Shown: in pieces, positions 5,687-13,576 of the stretch
Position numbering within the stretch: the stretch's first letter is position 1
Layout of the letters: the number at the start of each line of letters is the position of its first letter
Assembly (NCBI GenBank): GCA_022827325.1
Contig: JAJDTE010000023.1
Coordinates: 1-21,240 of the forward strand
Direction: 5' to 3'
Length of the DNA stretch: 21,240 bases
Source: VYFG01 sp022827325
GTDB lineage: Bacteria; Pseudomonadota; Gammaproteobacteria; Arenicellales; Poriferihabitantaceae
Translations under genes and position numbers: made by a program
Notes under the pieces: model-generated
What the model saw: the letters and a program-made list of their open reading frames with translations, nothing else
Database searches by the model: none
Told to the model about the DNA's origin: nothing

Positions 5687-6451
5687 ATGAACAGACCCTT
5701 CACACCCGAGTCCGGCCTCGTGCCGGCCGCCACGGAAGCCGAAGCAAGGGAACAGCTCGCGGCGCTGTACCGGCTTTATGTGCATTTCGGCTGGACCGAC
5801 CTCACCTTCACCCATGCATCGGCCAGGGTGCCCGGGGAGCCGGGTCACTACCTGATCAAGCCGGACGAACTCCTGATGGACGAGGTCACGGCGCGCAACC
5901 TGGTGAAGATGGACCTCGACGGCAACCCGGTGAACGGTGACTATCAGCCCAACCTGGCCGGCCTCCTCATTCACAGCGCCGTTCTCGGGTCGCGGCCGGA
6001 CGTGACCTTCGCCGCCCACACCCATTCCCGGGCCGGGGTGGCGGTCAGTGCGATGCAATGCGGCCTTTTGCCGCTCAGCCAGCATGCCAACCTGATCCTC
6101 CCCACGGTGCGCTACCACGACTACCAGGACGTGACCCGGAACGAGGATGAATGCGCCGCCCTGGCCAGGGATCTTGGCGACGCCTACCTCATGGTGATGC
6201 GGAACCACGGCCTTCTGTCCGTGGGCCGGTCGGCGGCGGAATGCTTCTACTACCTGTATTTCCTGGAAATGGCCTGCAAGATCCAGGTGGATGTGCTGTC
6301 GTCGGGACAGGAGCCCATTCTCGTGGACGACCGGATCGTCGAGGCCCTGTTCAACGACCGCAGCGAAGGGGAATCCCAGCCCTCGGGGGCGCGTGCATGG
6401 CTGGCCATGGTCCGGATGCTGGAGCGCCGGGGAATCGACTATCGCGGCTGA
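5687..6451 (+). CDS. Class II aldolase/adducin family protein
   Basis: The 254-residue protein has the class II aldolase/adducin fold of FucA and AraD relatives, which use a divalent metal to cleave or epimerise sugar phosphates. The metal-binding histidines are visible: the pair in AAHTHSRAGVAVSA and the third in MRNHGLLSVGRS. The N-terminal half carries the expected WTDLTFTHASAR and YLIKPDELLMDEVTARNLVKMD segments. In this position FucA-type enzymes have SGNxS and a catalytic Glu; the sequence here resembles the divergent 'class II aldolase/adducin family' proteins instead, so aldolase activity is not assured. Length is typical. It lies 19 nt behind the DMT permease gene, suggesting the permease may move the substrate or product. 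The Shine-Dalgarno is weak (GGGAA). Confidence 0.88.
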   Translation: MNRPFTPESGLVPAATEAEAREQLAALYRLYVHFGWTDLTFTHASARVPGEPGHYLIKPDELLMDEVTARNLVKMDLDGNPVNGDYQPNLAGLLIHSAVLGSRPDVTFAAHTHSRAGVAVSAMQCGLLPLSQHANLILPTVRYHDYQDVTRNEDECAALARDLGDAYLMVMRNHGLLSVGRSAAECFYYLYFLEMACKIQVDVLSSGQEPILVDDRIVEALFNDRSEGESQPSGARAWLAMVRMLERRGIDYRG

Positions 6452-6547
6452 GCCGGGGCTGCCCGGCCCGGTGCCTTCGGCCGGCGCGGGCACGGCGCAG
6501 TCTCCGCCCCGGGGAGGCCGCCGGGCGGACGGCTCTCCGGGAGAGAA
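6452..6547. other. GC-rich spacer between convergent genes
   Basis: The spacer separates the aldolase gene (plus) from livF (minus). It has several short GC inverted repeats, such as GTGCC 6471-6475 with GGCAC 6489-6493, but no stem followed by a T-run on either strand. I cannot name an intrinsic terminator here. Confidence 0.3.
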
Positions 6548-7414
6548 TCACCCCCCGAGGAAGAGCTCTCCCACCTTGGGGTTGTCCAGCAGTTCGGACC
6601 CCTTTCCGGCGATCGCCACCTCGCCGGAGACCAGGACGTAGCCGATATCCGCGAATTCCAGCCCCTTCTTGGCGTTCTGCTCCACCATGATGATGGTCTT
6701 GCCCTCGCTGTTCTGCAGGTCGTCGAGGATCTCGAAGACCATGTCGATGAAGCGGGGCTCGAGACCGATGGAGGGTTCGTCGACGAGCAGCAGGTCGGGA
6801 TTCATGACCAGCGCGCGGGAGATCTCCAGCAGGCGGCGTTCGCCGCCGGAAAGGACCTTTGCCTGGTGCCTGCGGCGGGCCGCAAGACGGGAATACTTGT
6901 CGAAGATCCTCTCCGCGGCCTGCTTGGCCTCGGCGGGCCGGTCCTTGAGGAAGCCGCCCATCCAGAGGTTTTCCTCCACGGTCATGCCGGGGAAGATGGA
7001 CTTGTCCTGGAGGATGTAGGCGATTCCCGCGCGGGAAAGCTTTTCGTTGGGCGACAGGCTGGTGACGTCCAGTGCGTCCGCGCCCTGGCCGATGGTGATG
7101 CTGCCGGAAAAGATGTTGTTGAAGCCGAAGATGGCGTGCAGCACGGTGGACTTGCCGGCGCCGTTGGGGCCGATGAGGCACAGGGACTGCTTGCGGCCGA
7201 CCCGCAGGTTGACGTCGTGGAGAATCTCCATCTTGCCGTAGCCCGCCTTCAGGTTCTCGATGGTGACATAGGGGCTGTTGCCCGCCAGGTCGTCCAGCTT
7301 CTCGATGCTGATTTCCTCGGCGATGGCCGCCGCCTGGCGCGTGACCTCGTCAACGGAGATGACCCCTTCCACCTCGCCCTGGCCGTATCCGCGGATGCCT
7401 TTCTTCTCAGTCAT
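6548..7414 (-). CDS. livF: Branched-chain amino acid-type ABC transporter, ATP-binding protein LivF
   Basis: This is the second ATPase of the liv cluster. Walker A is GPNGAGKST (82-90), the ABC signature is LSGGERRLLE (about 178-187), and Walker B is LLLVDEPSIGLEP (about 199-211), with the switch His region replaced by MVEQNAKKGLEFAD, as usual in LivF. At 288 residues it is about 50 longer than typical LivF. The extra sequence is an N-terminal, acidic, mostly hydrophilic segment (MTEKKGIRGYGQGEVEG... to AGNSP) before the domain begins at YVTIENLKAGYGKMEIL. No internal start would remove it, and GGGGA lies upstream of the ATG at 7414, so the extension looks real. It energises uptake together with LivG. 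The gene is the last of the cluster, 20 nt after livG. Confidence 0.93.
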   Translation of the reverse strand: MTEKKGIRGYGQGEVEGVISVDEVTRQAAAIAEEISIEKLDDLAGNSPYVTIENLKAGYGKMEILHDVNLRVGRKQSLCLIGPNGAGKSTVLHAIFGFNNIFSGSITIGQGADALDVTSLSPNEKLSRAGIAYILQDKSIFPGMTVEENLWMGGFLKDRPAEAKQAAERIFDKYSRLAARRRHQAKVLSGGERRLLEISRALVMNPDLLLVDEPSIGLEPRFIDMVFEILDDLQNSEGKTIIMVEQNAKKGLEFADIGYVLVSGEVAIAGKGSELLDNPKVGELFLGG

Positions 7415-7434
7415 GATTCAGTCCCCGCGGCGGA

Positions 7435-8178
7435 TCAGTGGGCGCCGAGATAGGCATCGATCACCCGCTGGTCGTTCTGGATCTCCCCGGGCGTTCCGTT
7501 GGCCAGCAGTTTGCCATGGGCAAGGCAGTAGATCGTGTCCGCCATGTTCATGATCACCCGCATGTTGTGCTCGATGATGAACAGCGTGATGCCGAACTCG
7601 CTGTTGGCCCGCTTGAGCCGGTCGATGAGACCGTTGATCAGGGTCGGGTTGATGCCCGCCGTGGGTTCGTCCAGCAAGAGCACGGTGGGCTCGTTCATCA
7701 GCGCCATGGCGAACTCCAGCAGTTTCTGCTGGCCGAAGGACAGCGATCCGGAACGCAGGAACCGTTTTTCGTACAGCCCCACGAAATCCAGCAGCATCTC
7801 CGCCCGTTCCCGGTCCCCGGCGGTATTGCGGCCGAACGACTCGAGGAAGCTCATCTTGCGGTGGGGCATGGAGATCAGCATGTTCTCCACACAGTTCATG
7901 GCGCCGTAGATCCGCGTCTGCTGGAAGGTGCGCAGCAGCCCCAGGCGGGCGATCGTCTGCACCGGCAGCTTGGAGATTTCCCGGCCCTCGAAATGGATCG
8001 AGCCGGAATCGATGGGGTGATAGCCGACGATGGAATTGAACAGCGTGGTCTTGCCGGAGCCGTTGGGTCCGATCAGGCCGGTGATGCCGCCCTGTTCCAC
8101 CTGCAGGGTGACATCGGTGTTGGCCATGACCCCGCCGAAGGTCTTGGTGACTCCCTTGACGTCGATGATCGCGCTCAC
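7435..8178 (-). CDS. livG: Branched-chain amino acid-type ABC transporter, ATP-binding protein LivG
   Basis: The 247-residue ATPase begins at a GTG (8178) whose last bases overlap the livM stop as GTGA, a 4-nt coupling overlap. Walker A is GPNGSGKT (37-44), the Q-loop region is RTFQQTRIYG, the signature is LSFGQQKLLEFA, Walker B is VLLLDEPTAGINP, and the switch His is in FIIEHNMRVIM. LSFGQ in place of LSGGQ is a common LivG variant. The YLGAH ending resembles the usual LivG C-terminus (AYLG). An open frame continues upstream to 9117 but is the antiphase shadow of livM. LivG pairs with LivF at the cytoplasmic face of the LivH/LivM channel. Confidence 0.94.
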   Translation of the reverse strand: MSAIIDVKGVTKTFGGVMANTDVTLQVEQGGITGLIGPNGSGKTTLFNSIVGYHPIDSGSIHFEGREISKLPVQTIARLGLLRTFQQTRIYGAMNCVENMLISMPHRKMSFLESFGRNTAGDRERAEMLLDFVGLYEKRFLRSGSLSFGQQKLLEFAMALMNEPTVLLLDEPTAGINPTLINGLIDRLKRANSEFGITLFIIEHNMRVIMNMADTIYCLAHGKLLANGTPGEIQNDQRVIDAYLGAH

Positions 8179-9209
8179 GCCGCTTCCCCCCCGGCGTCCT
8201 TCTTCTCCACCCGGATCCCGAACCACTCCGGCCGCTTGTGCACCAGCCAGCCCATGATGCCGTCCTGGAAGTACACCACGGTCACCACGATGAGGGCCCC
8301 CAGGGCCACCCACTGCCAGCCGAGGAGATAGTTCCAGGTCACTTCCTTGATCACGTGGAAGACGATGGCGCCGATCACGGGCCCCCAAAGGGATCCCTTG
8401 CCGCCGAGCAGGACGCAGACCACCATGAAGATGCCGAGGTTGATGGTCTGGTAGGCGGTCTCCAGGGGTTCGAAGTGGATCAGCTGGAACGCGGAGATGC
8501 CGCCCGCCACGCCGACGAAGAAGGCGGAAAGGGCCCAGGCGGTGAGCTTGTACCTGAGGGTATGGATGCCCATGGCCTCGGCCTTTTCCTCGTCGTCGCG
8601 GATGGCGTTGACGGCGGCGCCGAAGCGGGTGCCGTAGAGCCACCTGCAAAAGATGAACAGGGCCACGCCGGTGCCGGCGAAGAGGAAATAGAAGAACAGC
8701 TTGCCGATATCCAGGTCGCCGGGATACACCGGCAGCTGGATGCCCTGGCCGCCGCCGACCCAGTCCCAGTTGGACACCAGCTCCCCCGCGGCAATGGCGA
8801 TGCCCAGGGTGCCGATGGCGAAATAGGGCCCCCTGAGGCCGAAGGTCACGTAGCCGAGAACGGCCGCGGACACGGCGCAGAACAGCCCCGCGCCGAGACA
8901 GCCCAACAGGACACCGGTGAAGTACTGGCCGTCGGTGAACAGCATCAGTTCCGAGCGGCTGGCATCGGTGTACTCGCCGACGGGATGCACCATGCCGATC
9001 GTGATCAGCGCCGCGACATACATCCCGGTGCCGTAGAAGAAGATGTTGCCGAGGGAGTTGTAGCCCATCTGGCCGCCGGTCATGTCCCAGGTCAGCGAGA
9101 CGATGATCATCAGCCACAGCGTGGCGAGCTGGGTGCGGAAATCCGGAAACAGGAAGGGCGACGCCAGGATGACCAGCAGCAGCGCGGAATAGAACAGGAT
9201 CTTTCGCAT
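8175..9209 (-). CDS. livM: Branched-chain amino acid-type ABC transporter, permease LivM
   Basis: The 344-residue membrane protein has the LivM pattern: an N-terminal helix pair, then LTWDMTGGQMGYNSLGNIFFYGTGMYVAALI, where LivM proteins have the conserved GY.SLG..F.G.GAY motif. Later come AIGTLGIAIAAGELVSN, the cytoplasmic EAA-like loop AVNAIRDDEEKAEAMGI, and a late LLGGKGSLWGPVIGAIVFHVIKE segment matching the usual GG.GT..GP..GA. About nine to ten helices are expected. A GGAGG lies shortly before the ATG at 9209. livH ends 13 nt upstream and livG overlaps by 4 nt. The longer-than-core C-terminal tail (WLVHKRPEWFGIRVEKKDAGGEAA) is hydrophilic and probably cytoplasmic. Confidence 0.94.
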   Translation of the reverse strand: MRKILFYSALLLVILASPFLFPDFRTQLATLWLMIIVSLTWDMTGGQMGYNSLGNIFFYGTGMYVAALITIGMVHPVGEYTDASRSELMLFTDGQYFTGVLLGCLGAGLFCAVSAAVLGYVTFGLRGPYFAIGTLGIAIAAGELVSNWDWVGGGQGIQLPVYPGDLDIGKLFFYFLFAGTGVALFIFCRWLYGTRFGAAVNAIRDDEEKAEAMGIHTLRYKLTAWALSAFFVGVAGGISAFQLIHFEPLETAYQTINLGIFMVVCVLLGGKGSLWGPVIGAIVFHVIKEVTWNYLLGWQWVALGALIVVTVVYFQDGIMGWLVHKRPEWFGIRVEKKDAGGEAA

Positions 9210-9222
9210 GTCCGTCCCTCCC

Positions 9223-10134
9223 CTATTTCAGGCTCTGGCGCATGCGGCGCTGCTGGATGAGGCGAAAGACCAGCACCAGCAGCAGCAGCAGCACCGCGAT
9301 GGCCTGCTGGTAGCCGATGCCGAAAATGTGCGCGCCGTACTGCTCGGCGACGCCGATGCCGAGACCCGCGGCGATGACGCCCGGCAGGTTGCCGAGGCCC
9401 GCGGCGGTGACGATCACGAACGAGCGCACGGAGTGGGTGATGCCGTAGAACGGCTGGATCACCCACACCATGACGATGATGGCGCCGGCCGCACCGCAGA
9501 TGGCGGCGTTCAGGGAAAAGGTGAAGGAATACACCTTCTCGGTGTCGATGCCGAGCACCCGGGCGGCGCGGGCATCCTGGGCGGTGGCCCGGATGGCCTG
9601 GCCCATGCGGCTGTTCTTCATGAACAGCACGACGCCGGCGGCGAGGGCGGCCACCATCAGCACGCCGAGCAGCTTGGCGATGGGAATGTCGACGAAGCCG
9701 TCGAAGAGATACAGGGTTTCGTACTGGAGCTGGATGCTCTGGGTATCGGAACCGAACAGGAGGTTCAGCATCTGCGCCATGATGATCGCAAGACCGAAGG
9801 TGGCCAGCAGGGAGGTGAACAGGTCACGCTCGATCACCCGGGCAATCACCAGCTTGTAGGCGACCCAGCCGAGGCCCCACATCACCACGAACGCCACGGG
9901 GACGCCGAGGAGCGGCGGCATGCCGTGCCTCGCCAGCCACCAGGCGACGTATCCCCCGGCGATCACGAAATCCCCCTGGGCCAGGTTCTTGACGTTCATC
10001 ACCCCCCATACCAGGGCCAGGCCGTAGGCGGACAGGGCGAAGATCGCCCCGATCATCAGGCCGTCAACGACGATCTTCAGGTTGACGACGGGAAACTGGA
10101 TCAGGAGCGAGATGTTTCCGAGGATCTGGTCCAT
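9223..10134 (-). CDS. livH: Branched-chain amino acid-type ABC transporter, permease LivH
   Basis: The 303-residue permease shows LivH hallmarks: DGLMIGAIFALSAYGLALVWGVMNVKNLAQGDF near residues 24-56 (family pattern GL..G..YAL.A.GL.L..G...+N.AHG), RVIERDLFTSLLATFGLAIIM, and the EAA-like loop MGQAIRATAQDARAARVLGID. It ends with GLGNLPGVIAAGLGIGVAE, where family members have GG.G...G...GG...G. About eight helices are expected. It forms the channel with LivM. The Shine-Dalgarno is poor. The gene lies 74 nt after livK, and the space holds a strong hairpin, which may lower livH levels relative to the binding protein. Confidence 0.94.
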   Translation of the reverse strand: MDQILGNISLLIQFPVVNLKIVVDGLMIGAIFALSAYGLALVWGVMNVKNLAQGDFVIAGGYVAWWLARHGMPPLLGVPVAFVVMWGLGWVAYKLVIARVIERDLFTSLLATFGLAIIMAQMLNLLFGSDTQSIQLQYETLYLFDGFVDIPIAKLLGVLMVAALAAGVVLFMKNSRMGQAIRATAQDARAARVLGIDTEKVYSFTFSLNAAICGAAGAIIVMVWVIQPFYGITHSVRSFVIVTAAGLGNLPGVIAAGLGIGVAEQYGAHIFGIGYQQAIAVLLLLLVLVFRLIQQRRMRQSLK

Positions 10135-10169
10135 GGAAGCCGGCGGCGGATATCAGGGGACATACGGAT

Positions 10170-10192
10170 CAGGGCGCCCCGGGGGCGCCCTG
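10170..10192 (-). terminator. Perfect 10-bp hairpin between livK and livH
   Basis: CAGGGCGCCC, a 3-nt loop, then GGGCGCCCTG sits 16 nt after the livK stop. It has no T-run. Hairpins here in liv-type operons commonly reduce read-through or protect the upstream mRNA, letting the binding protein accumulate above the membrane parts. That role is inferred from position. Confidence 0.55.
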
Positions 10193-10208
10193 TCCGTCGG
10201 TAGCTGCG

Positions 10209-11441
10209 TTACTTGGGCGTACGCGGCCAGTTGACCTTGTGGGAGGCGAATTTCGATGGCGCCACCACGTTGTACTTGCCGTCCTGGATCTGCCGCAGAA
10301 CCATGGGCTTGGCAATGTTGTTGCCGAACTCGGAGAACCGGATGGCGCCGTAGAACGTCATCAGGTCGGTCTCGGCAATGGCGTCGCGCACCGCTTCCTT
10401 GTCCAGGCTGCCGGCCCGCTCGAAGGCATCCTTGAACACGTACACCGCGGCGGATGCCTGGGCGGTCTGGTAGGGAACGGTCTTCTCCGCGTATTCCGTG
10501 AACGCCGCCTTGAATTCCATCTCGTAGTTGGCGGCGGAACCGAACAGCGGGTCCTCGTAGCTCAGCGTCTCCGCCCACTGGGTGGAACACAGGATGTCGT
10601 TGGCCGACTCGCCGAAGTTGCCGACCACGTCCGCCGCCTCGCAGTGGGTGACCGCGACCATGGGCGTCGCGATCTTCTGCTCGCTGATCTGGCGGACCGC
10701 CGTGGCGGCGCCCTTGGAGTGGCCGCTGACGATCAGGAGATCAGGCTTCAGCAGCTTGACCTTGGTCAGGATGGCGCTCATGTCGGACAGGTCCCGCGGC
10801 AGTTGCTCGTCGACCACGATCTGCATGTCGTACCGGCCGGCGTCCTCCAGAACGCCCGCACGGATGTCGAGGGAGAATGGATCGTTTTCCACCGCCACCG
10901 CCACCTTCACGGAAGACGGGGTCTTGCCGGACTCCTCGGCCTTCTCGGCGGCCAGGGTCACCGCGGAAGCGAGGTACTGCTCCGAAGTGGACAGCACCGC
11001 GAACAGGTACTTGTAGCCCTGGTTGAACAGCGAGCGGGACGCGCCCTCGGCCTCCACCATGGGAATCTGGTACTTCTCCGTCACCGGCGCGATGGCCTTG
11101 GTGAGGCCGGAGGAGTAGGGGCCAAGCATGTACTGGACCTTGTCCTGGTTGATCAGGCGTTCCGCCAGGGTGGCGCCCCGGTCGCCCTTGGACTCGTCAT
11201 CGTAGTAGATGACATTGAAGTTGTAGCACTTGTCGCCGATCTTGACCCCGCCGGCATCCTTGATCTTCTGGATCGCGAACTCGTAACCGTTCTTGGCATG
11301 GATACCGTTGGTGGCGTACTTGCCGGTCAGGGAGATCGCCGACCCCAGGGTAAGGGTTTCGCAATCCATGGCGGCCGCCGGATTGGCGACAAGCAGGGAC
11401 GCGCCCAATGCGCAGCCCAGCAGACTGAGTGGTTTCTTCAT
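10209..11441 (-). CDS. livK: Branched-chain amino acid-type ABC transporter, periplasmic binding protein LivK
   Basis: The 410-residue protein starts with a signal peptide (MKKPLSLLGCALGASLLVANPAAA, likely cut after residue 24). The mature part is a type I periplasmic binding fold: LTLGSAISLTGKYATNGIHAKNGYEFAIQKIKDAGG at the start, DDESKGDRGATLAERLINQDKVQYMLGPYSSGLTKAIAPVTEK with the ligand-loop GPYSSG, then the second lobe with VAVENDPFSLDIRAGV. It belongs to the Leu/Ile/Val, urea and amide binding-protein family, but the ligand cannot be read from sequence. AGAGG lies about 11 nt before the ATG. As first gene of the cluster it follows a sigma70-like promoter with a leader of about 100 nt. 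A ligand other than branched-chain amino acids is quite possible. Confidence 0.93.
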   Translation of the reverse strand: MKKPLSLLGCALGASLLVANPAAAMDCETLTLGSAISLTGKYATNGIHAKNGYEFAIQKIKDAGGVKIGDKCYNFNVIYYDDESKGDRGATLAERLINQDKVQYMLGPYSSGLTKAIAPVTEKYQIPMVEAEGASRSLFNQGYKYLFAVLSTSEQYLASAVTLAAEKAEESGKTPSSVKVAVAVENDPFSLDIRAGVLEDAGRYDMQIVVDEQLPRDLSDMSAILTKVKLLKPDLLIVSGHSKGAATAVRQISEQKIATPMVAVTHCEAADVVGNFGESANDILCSTQWAETLSYEDPLFGSAANYEMEFKAAFTEYAEKTVPYQTAQASAAVYVFKDAFERAGSLDKEAVRDAIAETDLMTFYGAIRFSEFGNNIAKPMVLRQIQDGKYNVVAPSKFASHKVNWPRTPK

Positions 11442-11782
11442 CGGTAGATATTCCTCTTGAACTGTATGGTGTAAGAAAAAAGTGCCCCGTTCCCCCGGGT
11501 TTGGAGAAAACCTGGACCCGGTCCACGCGGCTGGTGATTTTTAAGGGGGAGGCATGATAGTGCAAGTTTCCGACGGTTGTCCAGTTCGGGAACCGACGGG
11601 TAATAAATCTGTAATTTCCGCGGAATCCGGGGCGTCGGACCCGGCCTTCCGGTCCGGCGACGCGCCCGTCCCGCCATGATTCCGCCGCGCTGGCGCGATT
11701 GCATGAAAACCGGCCGGATTCCGTTAAGTTTGCGCCGCTGTTCTGTGAAATAAACCCTCGTTCAGTCCCAGCTCCCGCAGCC
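11442..11782. other. 341-bp divergent intergenic region, livK / hydroxylase
   Basis: On the minus strand it holds the livK promoter (11554-11583), a leader of about 100 nt with a T6 run near 11480 and a CCGGGT/ACCCGG inverted repeat, and the livK ribosome binding site. On the plus strand I see no convincing promoter or Shine-Dalgarno for the hydroxylase gene; the GTGAAATAAA stretch near 11744-11753 is the only AT-rich patch close enough to act as a -10. No small gene or RNA is recognisable. Confidence 0.5.
11554..11583 (-). promoter_or_regulatory. Sigma70-type promoter of the liv operon
   Basis: On the minus strand TGGACA (11583-11578; five of six to TTGACA) and TATCAT (11559-11554; five of six to TATAAT) are separated by 18 bp. 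The predicted start is near 11547, about 106 nt before the livK ATG. Confidence 0.55.
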
Positions 11783-12760
11783 ATGGCAACGTCCAGCGCA
11801 ACCGGCTTCCGCCCCCGGGAGCCCATCCCGGTGCCGCCCCTGTACGCCTGGCCGCCCAGACCCCTGGCGGCGCTCAGGTACCTGTTCATCGAAATGGCGT
11901 ATCCCTGGGGATACCTCTTCGCCGCGCTGTCCGTGGTCCTGTGGCTATGGCTGACGCCATCCATGGAAACCATGGCCACGCTGTCGCCGGATTGGATGGC
12001 CCTGATCTGGCTCAGGAACGCCGCGGTGCTGACCCTCTTTGCCGGCGGCCTCCACTGGTGGCTCTATATCCGCCGAAAGCAGGAAAGCGACTACAAGTAC
12101 AACACCGCGTGGATGGCCAGGGACGATGAGCGCTTCACGTTCAACGACCAGGTCAAGGACAACATGTTCTGGAGCCTGGCCAGCGGCGTGACGGTCTGGA
12201 CGCTGTACGAAAGCCTCACGTGGTGGTGGTATGCCTCGGGACACATGGAGTGGATCGGTTTCCGGGAGTCCCCCGTCCTCGTGATCCTCATGGCCTTCGG
12301 GGTGCTGTTCTGGTCGACCTTCCACTTCTACCTGAACCACCGCGTGCTCCACTGGCGGCCGCTGTTCGACATCGCCCACGACCTGCACCACCGCAACGGC
12401 AACACCGGCCCCTGGAGCGGCATTTCCATGCACCCGGTGGAGCACCTGGTCTATTTCACCCTGTTCTTCCTGTGGTGGGTGGTGCCGATCCATCCGGCGC
12501 TGCTGATCCTGACGGGGCTTTACCAGGGCGTGAGCCCGGCGGTGTCCCACAGCGGTTTCAACCGGCTGAAGCTGGCCGGGGGGATCGACGTGCCGGCCGG
12601 GGACTACTTCCACCACCTGCACCATCGGTTCTTCCACGTCAACTACGGCAACAGCATGACGCCGGTGGACAAGCCCATGGGCAGCTGGCACGACGGCGGC
12701 GACTCGGGCCGGGCGCTGGTCAGGCAGCGGATGCGCAAGCTGGGGAATCCCGGCAGCTGA
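11783..12760 (+). CDS. Fatty acid hydroxylase / sterol desaturase family membrane protein
   Basis: The 325-residue protein carries the di-iron histidine clusters of the fatty acid hydroxylase superfamily (ERG3/ERG25/SUR2-like): H181-x4-H186-x3-H190 in HFYLNHRVLH, H199-x2-HH203 in HDLHH, then H217 and H221, H256, and H277-x2-HH281 in HHLHH. Hydrophobic segments near residues 43-58, 75-95, 130-142, 163-180 and 222-247 anchor it in the membrane, with the iron site on the cytoplasmic side in this family. It would use O2 and an electron donor to hydroxylate or desaturate a lipid; the substrate is unknown. The ATG at 11783 is preferred. The frame extends to a TTG at 11699, but that part has no family features. 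It has no Shine-Dalgarno, stands alone, and diverges from livK. Confidence 0.9.
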   Translation: MATSSATGFRPREPIPVPPLYAWPPRPLAALRYLFIEMAYPWGYLFAALSVVLWLWLTPSMETMATLSPDWMALIWLRNAAVLTLFAGGLHWWLYIRRKQESDYKYNTAWMARDDERFTFNDQVKDNMFWSLASGVTVWTLYESLTWWWYASGHMEWIGFRESPVLVILMAFGVLFWSTFHFYLNHRVLHWRPLFDIAHDLHHRNGNTGPWSGISMHPVEHLVYFTLFFLWWVVPIHPALLILTGLYQGVSPAVSHSGFNRLKLAGGIDVPAGDYFHHLHHRFFHVNYGNSMTPVDKPMGSWHDGGDSGRALVRQRMRKLGNPGS

Positions 12761-12812
12761 ACCGGCATCCGCGCGGCCGCACCCGGGGCCCCGGCTCCGG
12801 AGCGGACGGGAT

Positions 12813-13160
12813 TCAGCCCGGCGGGGCGTACATCCGGTCCGTCTTCGCAGCGCAGATGAAATCGTTGCGGTGCAGCCCGCGGATCTTGTGGGTCCACCAG
12901 GTCACCCGGGCCCGGCCCCACTCGGTGACGATTTCGGGGTGGTGCCCCTCGGATTCCGCCAGCATGCCCACGCGCACGCTGAACGCCATGGCCTCGCTGA
13001 AATTGCGGAACCGGAACTCCCGCTCCAGCGTCAGGATGTCTTCCCGGGTCCGCCCCGCCCAGTCGGGCAACTGTTGCATGAATTCCGCCAGTTCGTCATC
13101 GGTCACCCGGGGGGCGTCCGCGCGGCAGGCCTCGCACCGTTCTTTCTCCAGTTCGGACAT
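12813..13160 (-). CDS. phhB: Pterin-4a-carbinolamine dehydratase
   Basis: The 115-residue protein is the complete small dehydratase that regenerates the oxidised pterin cofactor after aromatic amino acid hydroxylation (PhhB/PCD). It opens with the bacterial signature ERCEACRADAPRVTDDELAEFMQQLPDW. The active-site motif is EGHHPEIV, followed by the third His in TWWTHKIRGL and the Asp in HRNDFI. No phenylalanine hydroxylase is in the window, so the partner may be elsewhere, or the protein may have another pterin-related role. The start may be the ATG at 13160 or the one two codons upstream at 13166; a TATAGT -10 box at 13194-13189 lies 22 nt before the latter. It diverges from the monooxygenase-fold gene. 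Open sequence upstream of these ATGs is not family-like. Confidence 0.93.
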   Translation of the reverse strand: MSELEKERCEACRADAPRVTDDELAEFMQQLPDWAGRTREDILTLEREFRFRNFSEAMAFSVRVGMLAESEGHHPEIVTEWGRARVTWWTHKIRGLHRNDFICAAKTDRMYAPPG

Positions 13161-13188
13161 CGTCATAACATTTGGGGTACATTCCGAC

Positions 13189-13194
13189 ACTATA
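13189..13194 (-). promoter_or_regulatory. Candidate -10 element (TATAGT) of phhB
   Basis: TATAGT on the minus strand lies 22 nt before the ATG at 13166, so the leader would be about 16 nt. No good -35 is visible. The same AT patch, together with TACATT at 13178-13183 on the plus strand, could drive the divergent gene. Confidence 0.35.
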
Positions 13195-13231
13195 CCAACT
13201 TTGCATCCGGAACCCACACCCTGAGCGCAAC

Positions 13232-13576
13232 ATGATCGCCGTCATTTTCGAAGTCTGGCCCGACCCGGACCACCGGCAGGCCTATCTTGAGCATGCCGCC
13301 TCGTTGCGCCAGGAGCTCGAATCCATCGACGGCTTCCTGTCCGTGGAGCGGTTCGAGAGCCTGACCGAGGAGGGGAAACTGCTCTCGGTCAGCTTCTTCG
13401 AGAACGAGGACGCCGTCAGGGACTGGCGCAACACGCTGGCGCACCGCCGCGCCCAGGCCCTGGGCAAGGGGGGATATTTCGCCAATTACCGCCTGCGGGT
13501 GGCGGAGGTGCTCAGGGATTACGGGCCGGACAGCCGGCTCGAGGCACCGGAGGACAGCCGCGCCGTGCATGGCTGA
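13232..13576 (+). CDS. Antibiotic biosynthesis monooxygenase (ABM) domain protein
   Basis: The 114-residue protein is a single ABM-type ferredoxin-like domain. It begins MIAVIFEVWPDPDHRQAYLEHAASLRQELESIDGFLSVERFES, then SVSFFENEDAVRDWRNTLAHRRAQALGKGGYFANYRLRVAEVLRDYG, a familiar layout for small cofactor-free monooxygenase-like proteins (DUF-type, EthD/ABM fold). The W-R...H-R-A-Q run is typical of the ABM subgroup annotated 'antibiotic biosynthesis monooxygenase'. Many such proteins have no proven activity; roles range from quinol oxidation to heme degradation, and nothing here singles one out. The ATG at 13232 is chosen because the domain starts there; no clear Shine-Dalgarno is present. 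It is divergent from phhB with 65-71 bp between starts. Confidence 0.85.
   Translation: MIAVIFEVWPDPDHRQAYLEHAASLRQELESIDGFLSVERFESLTEEGKLLSVSFFENEDAVRDWRNTLAHRRAQALGKGGYFANYRLRVAEVLRDYGPDSRLEAPEDSRAVHG

Noticed and set aside
8179..9117. Upstream extension of the livG frame
   Set aside because: It is antiphase translation of livM; the GTG at 8178 in the GTGA overlap is the natural start.
11472..11490. Possible sigma54 promoter (GGGGCAC followed by a T-run) upstream of livK
   Set aside because: The -12 GC element is missing, and a good sigma70 promoter lies upstream.
11438..11704. 88-codon minus-strand frame over the livK leader
   Set aside because: It covers the promoter and leader, is Arg/Pro-rich and has no domain or ribosome binding site.
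11699..11782. Longer hydroxylase starting at TTG 11699
   Set aside because: The added 28 residues have no family features; the ATG at 11783 gives a normal N-terminus.
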